Positions 7,775-16,542 of a stretch of 64,000 nucleotides of DNA are shown here, one piece after another. Location: assembly GCA_964196195.1 (NCBI GenBank), contig CAXMSE010000041.1, forward strand, positions 1 to 64,000, given 5' to 3'. Position 1 is the stretch's first letter, and the number at the start of each line of letters is the position of its first letter. The translations under genes were made by a program, and so were the position numbers. This stretch comes from OFTM10 sp964196195 (GTDB taxonomy: Bacteria; Actinomycetota; Acidimicrobiia; Acidimicrobiales; Aldehydirespiratoraceae). A model generated the notes under the pieces. The model saw only the letters and a list, made by a program, of their open reading frames with translations. It ran no database searches and had not been told where the DNA came from.

Positions 7775-10483
7775 TCACTCGATGCTGTTGGCGAGCTCAT
7801 CGCTCGTTTGTTGGATTTGGAATCGGGCGTAGCGGACTGCATCTCCTGTTTCCATGGCGGCGCCTCTCGCCACAAACTGCGCGAACCGGGCCTCGCCCAG
7901 TTCGGACCGCAGGCTGTCGGCGGCTACTTGAAGGTCGATGGCCATGTTGGCGGCAGCCACATGGTGGCTGGTGGCGCCGAGGAGAGTGGCGGCGATCTCG
8001 TGGTGTTCAAACCGGTTGAAGAACACCACCATGTTCGCGATGGTGATCATTAGATGGAGGATCGCTCCTGCACGGTGGAGGGAATCGACCGTGGCCGCGT
8101 ACATGGCCAGACCCTCTTTCAGGTCTCCGTGGACGGCCTCAAGCTCAGCTGTCTCTCGAGCGATCAGCGACTCGAAGAACGGGAGACGATGCTCCCTGGC
8201 GTAGACCGTGGCAACCCGTGATGCCTCGAGAGCCCGAACGGGGTCATCTACGGCAAAGGCGCGGCCGTAGCCTGCCAGCGCCCAGGCAACCCAGAATGGG
8301 TTGCCATGGCTACGGGCCGCTACCACCGCATCGTCGGCAATCGTCTGTGCCTCGAGGTGTCGTCCGGCGATCGGCAAGGCCCACGCCATGGCACACAGTC
8401 CCGCATGAGCCAGCCCCGGTCGGCTGCGGAGTTCAGCGCCGATCTCGATCCAGCTATCGATCTGACCATCGAATGCGTTGGCCAGTCCCTCAAAGCTGCT
8501 CGTCCAGCCGGCATTGAACGCGTCGTAGCGGCCCGAATCTTCCAGCGCGGTGGCTGTCTGGGTGTAGCCAAGAGCTCGTCCGGCGTGTCCGGTGAACATG
8601 CAGAGGCTGCCGGAGGCATACAAGCGTGGCAGCTGAGGTACGTCCGCACTGGTTGCGGCCTCGATGATCTCCTCGACCCACTCGACCGGTTCATAGCGTT
8701 GCAGAAGCCACGCCAGCATCGCTGCGTGAGCGGCAAGGGCTGTGGCCGCAACCATGTCGCCGGCGTCGGTTGACCACCTGAATCCAGCTCGAACATTGGC
8801 GAATTCCAGGTCGAGCCAATAGAGGGCTTTGTGCTGCTCCGGTCCGTCCCAGACCTCGAAATTGGTAATGATTCGCTCTGCGAAATACCGGGCATGGCGT
8901 TGCCGAACGTGCTCGGACGAGTTGGCCGCGTCCAGTTGACCCTCGGCGAACTGCCGAATCGTCTCCAGCAGTCCGTACCGGATGTGACCATCGACCGACT
9001 CGGTGGTGATAAGGGACTTGCGGACCAGAGAGTCCAACAGGTCCAACACAGAGAACTCATCGAGATCCTCACCCGCGATATGGGTGGCAGCAGCGGCATC
9101 GAAGCCATCTGCAAACACCGAGCATCGGTTCAACAACGTCCGCTCGTTGTCGGCCAGTAGGTCATAGGACCACTCGACCGCATGACGTAACGTCTGGTGG
9201 CGGTCAACCCCTCTGCCAGAGCCGGACAGGAGTCTGAACCGGTCCCCGAGGCGATCTCGCACATCTGCCGGGGTCATCGACAGCATCCGCGCTGCAGCCA
9301 GCTCGATCGCCAGCGCGATCCCATCCAGCCGCTGACAGATTTCGGTCACCGCATCGGTGCCGTCGCTCAGGGCGAACCCCGGATTCACTGCCCGAGCTCG
9401 CTCCACGAACAGTTCGACAGCCGCGGATCCCTCCCCCGACCGCGTGTCGAGCGGGGGTACCCCCCACAACCGCTCCGCCTCCACCTGCAGCCCTTCACGG
9501 CTGGTCGCAATTACCTTCACCCCGTCCGCACGGGAAAGTACCGTCTCGACCAGCTCAGCAACCGCATCCAATACGTGCTCACAGTTGTCCAGGACGATAA
9601 GAAGATCTCGGCCAGACAAGGCGTTGGCGATGCTCTCGGCCAGACCAAGGTCCGACTGAGAGGAAACTCCCAGTACACCGGCAACCGCGGCGGACACTGC
9701 CTTGGGATCACTCAACGGAGCCAACTCGACCAACCAGACGCCGTCGACGAACTGGTTGGTCAACTCTGCGGCCACCTGCACCGCCAATCGGGTCTTGCCC
9801 ACACCACCGACACCCGTGAGCGTCACTAATCGATAGTCCCCGAGCAGGTCCATCAACTCCTTCACCTCTGCATCGCGACCAACGAAACTCGAACCCTGCA
9901 GCGGCAGGTTGCCAGGGACGCCGTCGACCGTGCGCAACGACCCGAAACACGACCGCAAGCCTTCACGCTGAACCTGGAACAGGTGCTCGATACCTGACAG
10001 GTCCTTCAGCCGGTGCTCACCCATGTCGACGAGGTCGACGCCCGACACCAGCGACGCCGTCGATGAGCCCAGGAGGATCTGACCACCATGCCCGGCCGAC
10101 ATGATCCGCGCAGCCCGGTTCAGTACCGACCCAAAATAGTTGGCGTCGCGTTCTTCAGCTTCCCCGGTATGCATCCCCATACGAACGTGCACCTGGGCCA
10201 CCTCAGGCCACGGTTCGGAAGCCAGCGCGAGCTGAACATCCGTCGCTGCAGCGACCGCAGCGTCGGCCCCGCTGAAGGCTGCGGCAAATGCGTCTCCAGC
10301 AGTGGAGAACACATAGCCGCCGTGGAGCCCGATCGAGTCCCTCAAGATCTCATCGTGACGTGCCAGCGCCACTCGCATCTCGCCGGGGTGGTCCTCCCAG
10401 AGGCGAGTCGATCCTTCGATATCGGTGAACAAGAACGTCACAGTTCCCGTCGGTTTGGTTACCACCTGACGAGCGTCGCACAT
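7775..10483 (-). CDS. Class III adenylate cyclase-like / NB-ARC ATPase regulator
   Basis: About 902 residues. The N-terminal cyclase homology domain begins with TGTVTFLFTDIEGSTRLW and contains GGYVFSTAGDAFAAAF and YFGSVLNRAARI. It is followed by an NB-ARC-type ATPase with Walker A GVGGVGKTR and Walker B LLIVLDNCEHVL. A winged-helix/TPR-like helical tail completes it. Such proteins are common multi-domain signal proteins of actinobacteria; their cyclase activity is often untested. The start at 10483 (MCDARQVV) is chosen because the domain begins a few residues later; no good ribosome site was seen, and starts at 10546 or 10627 are possible. It is the only gene of cassette A-III. Confidence 0.75.
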   Translation of the reverse strand: MCDARQVVTKPTGTVTFLFTDIEGSTRLWEDHPGEMRVALARHDEILRDSIGLHGGYVFSTAGDAFAAAFSGADAAVAAATDVQLALASEPWPEVAQVHVRMGMHTGEAEERDANYFGSVLNRAARIMSAGHGGQILLGSSTASLVSGVDLVDMGEHRLKDLSGIEHLFQVQREGLRSCFGSLRTVDGVPGNLPLQGSSFVGRDAEVKELMDLLGDYRLVTLTGVGGVGKTRLAVQVAAELTNQFVDGVWLVELAPLSDPKAVSAAVAGVLGVSSQSDLGLAESIANALSGRDLLIVLDNCEHVLDAVAELVETVLSRADGVKVIATSREGLQVEAERLWGVPPLDTRSGEGSAAVELFVERARAVNPGFALSDGTDAVTEICQRLDGIALAIELAAARMLSMTPADVRDRLGDRFRLLSGSGRGVDRHQTLRHAVEWSYDLLADNERTLLNRCSVFADGFDAAAATHIAGEDLDEFSVLDLLDSLVRKSLITTESVDGHIRYGLLETIRQFAEGQLDAANSSEHVRQRHARYFAERIITNFEVWDGPEQHKALYWLDLEFANVRAGFRWSTDAGDMVAATALAAHAAMLAWLLQRYEPVEWVEEIIEAATSADVPQLPRLYASGSLCMFTGHAGRALGYTQTATALEDSGRYDAFNAGWTSSFEGLANAFDGQIDSWIEIGAELRSRPGLAHAGLCAMAWALPIAGRHLEAQTIADDAVVAARSHGNPFWVAWALAGYGRAFAVDDPVRALEASRVATVYAREHRLPFFESLIARETAELEAVHGDLKEGLAMYAATVDSLHRAGAILHLMITIANMVVFFNRFEHHEIAATLLGATSHHVAAANMAIDLQVAADSLRSELGEARFAQFVARGAAMETGDAVRYARFQIQQTSDELANSIE

Positions 10484-10780
10484 CAGGCGACCGCGGCGCC
10501 AACGACACGGTTCGGCCCGCCCGAACCCTGGAGGCAGGACGACCATCCACCGCTTCGGCCATCCGTCATTGGTGCGCGACGGCTGATCCTCCACGATGTG
10601 CGGGACTTGCTCGACGAACGGGCACACCGCCGGCCGCCCCTACAACGCGTTCGACACTTCGGGACCCCGTGGTTTCGACTTCAGCCAGGCCGAAGCCGAT
10701 CCGAAGGGGCGTTCAAGCGGCGCAATCGCCGAGAGTGACCGAGGATTTCGCGTCGTCAACGCGACTCAGCCCTGGTTTGC

Positions 10781-10822
10781 TCCGAGGAGCATGCAGTCGC
10801 CGATGCTTACATTTGGTAGCGG
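10781..10822 (-). repeat. Direct repeat A4 (queA-3'-end-like site)
   Basis: A minimal copy of about 42 bp: GAGGAGCATGCAGTCGCC, then GATGCTTACATTTGGTAGCGG. The minus strand reads LPNVSIGDCMLL then GANQG and a stop. Sequence to the left differs from A1/A3 and from A2, so only the core and right arm are shared family-wide. It lies between cassettes A-III and A-IV. The rest of 10484-10973 holds no convincing gene. Confidence 0.85.
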
Positions 10823-10937
10823 CCAGATCGCGGTGATCACACCGCCCGATAGGTGCCACTTTCGCGCGGGGTAGTGGATCACCGAGGCCGTGTTCTGTGC
10901 TTGCGATATGGGCGGCTCGGTATTTCTCTCCAAAAGC

Positions 10938-10965
10938 CGTGCCCGCTCACGACTACGTGGGCACG
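10938..10965 (-). terminator. Possible hairpin terminator after the anti-sigma gene
   Basis: The inverted repeat CGTGCCC (10938-10944) and GGGCACG (10959-10965) forms a 7-bp stem with a 14-nt loop, a few bases past the stop of the minus-strand gene. On the minus strand it is followed by GCTTTTGG, a weak T run. Modest support only. Confidence 0.4.
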
Positions 10966-10973
10966 TGATCCCC

Positions 10974-12551
10974 CTAATCAGCCTGACATCCGCTGTAGGG
11001 AGCGGCCGGACCCGCTGAACTGTCGAGCAGGTCAGACTGGATGTTGATCGAGTGCAGTGCATCACCGCTCTGGTAGACCACCACGGCCTGCCCGTCCTCG
11101 GTCACCGAGCCGGTCCATAGATATGGTTCGATGTGTTCCCGTGCCAGACCGGTCGCTCCCGACTCAACATCGAAGGCAACTATCTCGAGAACGTAGTCAC
11201 ATGATTCCGACGACCAAAGCACGTAGGCAAAAAACGTCTGCTCAGTGATCTGCAGCAGGCGCACGCTGTCTTGGGAGAAGCCCCAGGCAAACAGGGGTTC
11301 CCACCCCGTTTCGATAATGTTCGGTGCCTGACATCCGCTGTCGTCACACTCCGCCACCACCAGGTCAAAGTCTCGGAGAATGGGCTCTGGGTCGAGATCA
11401 TATTCCGGCACCGATTCCGGGCCACTCCGATACCAGATGAAGAATGCGCCATCTTCACCGAAGGTGATCCGCGGCGTGATGGCATCTTCAAAGGTGTGGA
11501 TGGTCGGGCTGTTCGAGCAGACGTCGTCACTGCACACAGCCACGGTGGCCGAATGCGAGATCCGTTCGACCGAGGTCCCGTATCCGAAGAAAGTCCGGCC
11601 GTCGGGAAGGATCTGAAGCGAAATTTGCCGCCCGGGTATGTCGACGTCATCGTGGACGGTGACAATCGACCGCTTCTCAGGACTGCAGATCAGGTCGTCG
11701 CACACCGCCAGCACCAAGGCCATCGCGTCCCGATCCCAGTACGCGACCCGAGGCATTCCGTCGCTGGCGACCGCTATCCGCGGCCCCCCAATGCCGGGTT
11801 CCCCGGTCATCGGTCGCTCCTGCACGTGGAACGGGGACGTCGAGACGGAATCACACCGGGAGTCGCTACATGCGTAGATAGTGAAACTCTCACCATCAGC
11901 CTCACGGATGAGAACGATCGGCGTGCCATCGGGCGTGAACGCAATGCTCTCGAGGGAAGGGCCGTAGTCCTCTCCCTCGACGTACAAGGTCGAAGCAGGC
12001 CCGAGAGTGACCAGGTCACGCGGCGAAACGCACTCAGGATCAGAGCACCTCTGCATCTTGATGGAGCCTTCGTCCTCATCCCAGTACACCGCCGTCAGCC
12101 CACCCAAGGGATCGAGGACAGTCCGCGTTGTCCATAGGATCGGAGGGGTCATCCATGAGAGCGGAAAGGTCGTCGCTTCGGGGACAGTGATGGATGTTGT
12201 GGTCGAACTGCTCGGCTCCTGAGGTACAGGCGTCCCAGCATCCAGACTCCCCGTCTCACCAGTGGGCGCATCCACGGCCGCTGATGGCTGCTCGGCCACC
12301 GTGGTGGTCTCACTATCGGATCCGCCAGGGACGATCACGATCTGCGCAATGACTATCACTGCCGCAGCGAACGCGATGCTGACGGCGATGACCATGTTGC
12401 GGTTCATGCCACTCCTCCTCTCTTCGACGTCGACAGCAGGCGCCACGAGGTTGTTCCAGTCGGGCGGCAGTGGTGCCGATTCGGCCAACACGGTCGCGAT
12501 CTGACGCGCCGCGGCTTCGACGTGCTGATCAGGTGGCGAGTGCTCGCGCAT
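10974..12551 (-). CDS. Membrane-anchored anti-sigma-like sensor with repeated CxDxxC motifs
   Basis: 525 residues. The short N-terminal cytoplasmic part (HVEAAARQIATVLAESAPLPPDW) is followed by one membrane helix at about residues 51-73 (NMVIAVSIAFAAAVIVIAQIV). A Ser/Thr/Pro linker leads to a large extracellular domain with at least five similar blocks. Each carries a cysteine pair: CSDPEC, CSDSRC, CDDLIC, CSDDVC, CDDSGC. The blocks resemble a beta-propeller of sialidase/BNR-like repeats. The gene start overlaps the ECF sigma gene by 23 bp, so it is probably its anti-sigma or signal sensor (inference from position and topology). Confidence 0.65.
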   Translation of the reverse strand: MREHSPPDQHVEAAARQIATVLAESAPLPPDWNNLVAPAVDVEERRSGMNRNMVIAVSIAFAAAVIVIAQIVIVPGGSDSETTTVAEQPSAAVDAPTGETGSLDAGTPVPQEPSSSTTTSITVPEATTFPLSWMTPPILWTTRTVLDPLGGLTAVYWDEDEGSIKMQRCSDPECVSPRDLVTLGPASTLYVEGEDYGPSLESIAFTPDGTPIVLIREADGESFTIYACSDSRCDSVSTSPFHVQERPMTGEPGIGGPRIAVASDGMPRVAYWDRDAMALVLAVCDDLICSPEKRSIVTVHDDVDIPGRQISLQILPDGRTFFGYGTSVERISHSATVAVCSDDVCSNSPTIHTFEDAITPRITFGEDGAFFIWYRSGPESVPEYDLDPEPILRDFDLVVAECDDSGCQAPNIIETGWEPLFAWGFSQDSVRLLQITEQTFFAYVLWSSESCDYVLEIVAFDVESGATGLAREHIEPYLWTGSVTEDGQAVVVYQSGDALHSINIQSDLLDSSAGPAAPYSGCQAD

Positions 12552-13002
12552 CGATACTCCTTCGGATTTTGCCTTTGGCCCTGTGCAGATGGCGCCTCAC
12601 GGCCCCCTCGGAGATCCCGAGGGATCGACCGCACGCTGCGCCGTCGAGGTCCTCCCAGTAGGTCAGGTAGACCACCGCTCGCTGGCGGGGAGTAAGAGAG
12701 GTGAGCAGGTCGAAGGATTCCGTGGGGATCTCCTCGGGTCTCGGGCTCCCCTGAACGACGAACCGGAGTTGCCGCTCTTGACGTCGTGACCGGCTCCGGA
12801 CGAACCGTCGAGCCTCGTTGACCACAGAGCGGTATAGATACGCCTTCTTGTTCTCGACGTCCGCCCAGTTCCTCGAGTTCATGACCCGCAGCACCGCTTC
12901 CGAAAGGACATCTTCGGCATCGCTGCTGCCGACCATCGAACTCGCCAGCCGGATCAAGCTGTCGGCATGTTTGCGATAGAGCGCCTCGTCGTGTGAGTCC
13001 AT
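12529..13002 (-). CDS. ECF-family RNA polymerase sigma factor
   Basis: The start at 13002 (MDSHDEALYRKHADSL) is preferred because GAGGT lies about 10 bases upstream; the longer frame to 13194 lacks domain homology. The ~157 residues show sigma-2 (LIRLASSMVGSSDAEDVLSEAVLRVM and the -10-contacting KKAYLYRSVVNEARRFVRSR region). They also show sigma-4 (LTPRQRAVVYLTYWEDLDGAACGRSLGISEGAVRRHL as separate helices). It overlaps the downstream sensor gene, the usual sigma/anti-sigma arrangement, and is the first gene of cassette A-IV next to queA. Confidence 0.88.
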   Translation of the reverse strand: MDSHDEALYRKHADSLIRLASSMVGSSDAEDVLSEAVLRVMNSRNWADVENKKAYLYRSVVNEARRFVRSRSRRQERQLRFVVQGSPRPEEIPTESFDLLTSLTPRQRAVVYLTYWEDLDGAACGRSLGISEGAVRRHLHRAKGKIRRSIDARALAT

Positions 13003-13292
13003 CGCTGCTGACCTCATGTGCCTACGTGGAGACCTTGGTCGGTCTCCACAAACAAGAACCTCGTGCCGTGCCCTCTGCGATGACCAATTCCGAAGAAATT
13101 TCGGTCCAGGGTCGAGGTCGGGACCGCTTAGCCCGACGACCTCCCTGACCCACCTCACCGTGAATCGGCGGATCGGGTTAGGGGACAAAGTCACTGCGGG
13201 TGGGGCCAGCGAACCTCAACATCGGCAGCCAACTTCATACGCGCGTCTATATCATCCGGGTGTCTACTCAGAGACCAGTCCCTCAGCTGGCA

Positions 13293-13331
13293 GTCAGCGC
13301 TGACCTGCTTCGAGCAACATGCAGTCGCCGA
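13293..13331 (-). repeat. queA 3' end acting as the parental site of repeat family A
   Basis: The stop codon and last codons of queA share 37 of 39 bases with repeat A2, and the central CATGCAGTCGCCGA with A3 and A4. To the right the real queA continues as AACTCAGGAAGCGG, while the repeats carry TGCTTACATTTGGTAGCGG. The identity breaks at one point, as expected where a chromosomal site meets an element-borne arm. Confidence 0.8.
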
Positions 13332-14307
13332 AACTCAGGAAGCGGTAGCCCTCCTCGAGAGCCGTCGAGTAGAGGTCGCGCCAACGGGGTCCGACGAACG
13401 CGTCGACCAGGCAGAGCAGGGTCGACCCGGGCAGGTGGAAGTTGGTCATCAGCACTTCGACGAGCTGCCAGTCGTAGGGGCGACGGATGAACAGATCACT
13501 GCGGCCCTCGCGGCTGCCGGATGCGGCCCAGGTCTCGAGAGCTCTCACTACGGTGGTTCCCACCGCGACGACCCTGTCCGCGGCCTCGATGGCGGCCACA
13601 GCAGCTTCGGGGACGTGATACCACTCGGTGTGGATGACGTGATCGTCGAGCCGGTCGACCATCACAGGGCGGAAGGTGTCGAGCCCGACGGCAAGCTCAA
13701 CGGTGGTGACCGCGATGCCTCGCTCCTCAAAGCGGTCAAACACATCGTCGGTCAGATGCAAACCGGCGGTGGGAGCGGCAGCCGACAAAGGCCGATCAGC
13801 GAACACGGTCTGGTAGCGATCGGGATCGGCGATCTGGGTCTCGATGTAGGGAGGGAGGGGCGGCAGACCCACCTCGGCGAGGAGCTCCATGAGGGGCCGC
13901 TCGCCGGGGTCTAGTTGAACCATGCGGCGACCATCGCCGAGGTCCTCACCCATCTCGATCGACAGGCCTGCAGTGGTCAGAGTGGTGCCTGGTGCCAACT
14001 TTCGACTGGGTCGGGCGAGAGCCTCCCACCACAGGTCGGCGCGCTCCTCCAGCAAGAGGATCTCCGCCGCTCCACCGGTGGGGCGCGTCACGGGAATCCG
14101 CGCCGGCAACACCCGGGTGTTGTTGACAACCAGCAGATCACCCTTGCGCAACAGGCCTGGGAGATCTGCGACCGTCCGGTGCTCGACGGCGTCGCCCCTG
14201 TCGACGAGCAGGCGGGCGGAATCGCGAGGCTCGATCGGAGTCTGGGCGATCGCCTCAGCCGGCAACAAATATTGGATGTCGGCGGGGGTCTCGGGCCGTT
14301 GAGTCAC
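13294..14307 (-). CDS. queA: S-adenosylmethionine:tRNA ribosyltransferase-isomerase
   Basis: The enzyme transfers and isomerises the ribosyl part of SAM to 7-aminomethyl-7-deazaguanine in tRNA, giving epoxyqueuosine at the wobble position. The full-length product is 337 residues. Family signatures are the N-terminal YLLPAEAIAQTPIEPRDSARLL, VVNNTRVLPARI, SAAAPTAGLHLT and YDWQLVEVLMTNFHLPGSTLL. The final residues are GYRFLSFGDCMLLEAG. It is the last gene of ruvC-ruvA-ruvB-queA (9 bp from ruvB). Its last codons are the sequence copied in repeats A1-A4. Confidence 0.96.
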   Translation of the reverse strand: MTQRPETPADIQYLLPAEAIAQTPIEPRDSARLLVDRGDAVEHRTVADLPGLLRKGDLLVVNNTRVLPARIPVTRPTGGAAEILLLEERADLWWEALARPSRKLAPGTTLTTAGLSIEMGEDLGDGRRMVQLDPGERPLMELLAEVGLPPLPPYIETQIADPDRYQTVFADRPLSAAAPTAGLHLTDDVFDRFEERGIAVTTVELAVGLDTFRPVMVDRLDDHVIHTEWYHVPEAAVAAIEAADRVVAVGTTVVRALETWAASGSREGRSDLFIRRPYDWQLVEVLMTNFHLPGSTLLCLVDAFVGPRWRDLYSTALEEGYRFLSFGDCMLLEAGQR

Positions 14308-14316
14308 CCGACCAGG

Positions 14317-15363
14317 CTAGGAGTCGGTGTCGAAGAGTCCGGGCACAGCCGACGGGCCCGATGAGGTCGGCACGGCCAGGCCCAGGTGCGCGTATGCCGC
14401 GGGAGTGCCAACCCGTCCCCGTGGGGTGCGCATCAGGAGGCCCTGCTGGATGAGGTAGGGCTCGTAGACGTCTTCCACCGTCTCGGTTGGTTCGCTCACC
14501 GAGATCGCGAGCGTCGACAGCCCTACCGGACCACCACCGAACCGGCGACAAACCGCATCGAGCACAGCCCGCGATGCCTTGTCGAGCCCTAGATCGTCGA
14601 CCCCGAAGAATTCCAGCCCATCGGCCGCCACACCCGCGTCGACATGGCCATCGCGCTCCACCTCGGCGTAGTCGCGCACCTGGCGCAGGAGTCGGTTGGC
14701 GATGCGAGGAGTGCCACGGGAGCGGCGGGCGATCTCGTAGGCCCCGGCGGCGTCGATGTCGACCTTGAGGATTCGCGCCGCCCGCAGGGCGATCGACTGG
14801 AGGTCGTCGACGTCGTAGTAGTCGAGCCGGGCCACCAGCCCGAAGCGGTCACGTAGGGGGCCGGTGATGAGGCCGGTGCGGGTGGTAGCGCCCACGAGGG
14901 TGAAGCGGGCCAGCTCGAGAGGGATCGATCGGGCGGCCGGGCCCTTGCCGAGCACCACATCGATGCGAAAGTCCTCCATCGCCGGGTAGAGAACTTCCTC
15001 TACCGGTCGGGGGAGGCGATGGATCTCATCGATGAACAACACATCGCCCTCCTCGACCTTCGTCAAGATCGAAGCGAGGTCGCCGGCCCGTTCGAGAGCA
15101 GGCCCCGACGTAACCTGGATGTTGGCGTTCATCTCAGAAGCAATAATGTTGGCCAGGGTGGTCTTGCCGAGGCCGGGGGGACCGGCGAAGAGAAGATGGT
15201 CGGCAGGTTCTCGACGGCGAGCCGCGGCACCCAACATCACCCCGAGATGGCCCTTCAGCTCGGCTTGGCCGACGAACTCGGTGAGCGTTCGGGGCCTCAG
15301 CCCCGGCTCATCCACCAGATCCTCCGGCTCCTCTGACGGCGACAGCAACTCCTCGCGGGGCAT
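14317..15363 (-). CDS. ruvB: Holliday junction branch migration helicase RuvB
   Basis: 348-residue AAA+ motor that drives branch migration of Holliday junctions with RuvA. Walker A is GPPGLGKT at residues 61-68 and Walker B is LFIDEIHRL at about 109-117. Sensor 1 lies in VGATTRTGL, and the C-terminal winged helix contains GPVGLSTLAISVSE and YLIQQGLLMRTPRGR. The start overlaps the ruvA stop by one base (TGATG), so translation is coupled. Confidence 0.97.
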   Translation of the reverse strand: MPREELLSPSEEPEDLVDEPGLRPRTLTEFVGQAELKGHLGVMLGAAARRREPADHLLFAGPPGLGKTTLANIIASEMNANIQVTSGPALERAGDLASILTKVEEGDVLFIDEIHRLPRPVEEVLYPAMEDFRIDVVLGKGPAARSIPLELARFTLVGATTRTGLITGPLRDRFGLVARLDYYDVDDLQSIALRAARILKVDIDAAGAYEIARRSRGTPRIANRLLRQVRDYAEVERDGHVDAGVAADGLEFFGVDDLGLDKASRAVLDAVCRRFGGGPVGLSTLAISVSEPTETVEDVYEPYLIQQGLLMRTPRGRVGTPAAYAHLGLAVPTSSGPSAVPGLFDTDS

Positions 15364-15971
15364 CAGACGCCCGATGCGAGTCGTCGGAGAGCATCCTTGA
15401 GCAGTGCGCTGGTCTCACCGTCGGCGGGCAACTCGACGAGCACGGCGTGGATCTCTTCGGGGCCGTACCCGAGCCCTTCGAGAGCCGAGCGAACATCAGC
15501 GCGCGCACCGCTTCCCACCGCCGCAGGCGAGCCATCGCCGGAGAGCACCACAACTGCTGAGTCAGGTATGTCGAGCTTCGACTTCAGTTCCATCACGAGG
15601 CGCGCCGCGGTTTTCTTGCCCACACCAGGCACGAGGCACAGAGCGGCGACATCATCGTCGGCCACCGCTCGCCGCAAGGCGTCGGGGCCGTGGACAGACA
15701 GGATCGCCAAGCCGAGTGCGGGCCCCACGCCGTGGGCGCTGATGAGCGACTCGAAGATCCGTCGCTCGTCGACCGAAGCAAAGCCGTAGAGGGTTTCGCT
15801 GTCTTCACGCACCGCGTGATGGGTGTGGACGAATACGTCGCCGTCGATGTCGCCGATGGTGACCGACGTGGATGGAGTGACCTGCACGCGGTAGCCAACG
15901 CCGCCGACCTCGACCAGCAACTCACCGTCGCGTCCCCGATCGAGCAGGCGACCCCGCAGGGATCCGATCAT
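15363..15971 (-). CDS. ruvA: Holliday junction DNA-binding protein RuvA
   Basis: 202 residues: an N-terminal OB-fold (MIGSLRGRLLDRGRDGELLVEVGGVGY) and tandem helix-hairpin-helix motifs (LISAHGVGPALGLAIL and LCLVPGVGKKTAARLVMEL). A C-terminal RuvB-binding domain contains ALEGLGYGPEEIHAVL. The tetramer holds the four-way junction. It overlaps ruvC by ATGA upstream and ruvB by one base downstream. Confidence 0.96.
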   Translation of the reverse strand: MIGSLRGRLLDRGRDGELLVEVGGVGYRVQVTPSTSVTIGDIDGDVFVHTHHAVREDSETLYGFASVDERRIFESLISAHGVGPALGLAILSVHGPDALRRAVADDDVAALCLVPGVGKKTAARLVMELKSKLDIPDSAVVVLSGDGSPAAVGSGARADVRSALEGLGYGPEEIHAVLVELPADGETSALLKDALRRLASGV

Positions 15972-16492
15972 GGCGCTACTCCCTGTTTCTCGATCACTGG
16001 TTTCAGCGAGGCACTACTTCGCCGAGACGGTAGCCGCGCCAGGTGACAGAGGGCGACAGCCACCGCATCGGCAGCATCAGCGGGCGAAAGCAAGGAGGGA
16101 AGTCCGAGCAGGGTCTGCACCATCCTCCCGACCTCGTCCTTGGAGGCTCCACCCCAACCGGCCACCGCCTCCTTGATCTCATTGGGTGAATACTCCACGA
16201 CCTCACATCCGACCGTTGCCGCCTCCGCCATCGCCAAACCACTCGCCATACCCACACCCATAGCGGTGCTGACATTTCGTTGGAACAAGACCCGCTCGAC
16301 CGCCACCACGTCGGGCTGTAACTCCCTGATCAGATCGCGGAGTTCGCGTTGGAGCTCAGCGAGCCGGACCGGACGGTCGAGGGCCGGGTCGGTGCGGATC
16401 ACACCCGCCGCGACAGCGCGCGGTTTGCGCCCATGTTCGACACAGCCGTAGCCACAACGCGACAATCCGGGGTCGATTCCTAGAACGAACAC
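15968..16492 (-). CDS. ruvC: Holliday junction resolvase RuvC
   Basis: The GTG at 16492 gives 174 residues, the usual RuvC length; the open frame extends upstream only because of GC bias. Catalytic acidic residues are visible: Asp in GIDPGLSRCGYG near the N-terminus, Glu in VAVERVLFQRN, and the Asp pair in ADAADAVAVALCH. The enzyme cuts Holliday junctions symmetrically. The start lies 50 bp from a divergent gene, so the ruvCAB-queA promoter is in that gap. Confidence 0.94.
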   Translation of the reverse strand: MFVLGIDPGLSRCGYGCVEHGRKPRAVAAGVIRTDPALDRPVRLAELQRELRDLIRELQPDVVAVERVLFQRNVSTAMGVGMASGLAMAEAATVGCEVVEYSPNEIKEAVAGWGGASKDEVGRMVQTLLGLPSLLSPADAADAVAVALCHLARLPSRRSSASLKPVIEKQGVAP

Positions 16493-16542
16493 ATGTACGA
16501 CCCTACTCAAGAAGCGGTGCCGACCATGGCACCCTGTGCGGT

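Noticed and set aside
9197..9829. 210-aa plus-strand ORF
   Set aside because: Antisense of the cyclase-ATPase gene.
372..13331. Classical integron with attC sites and IntI
   Set aside because: The repeats lack attC hairpin architecture and R/L boxes, and no integrase gene is present; only the layout is similar.
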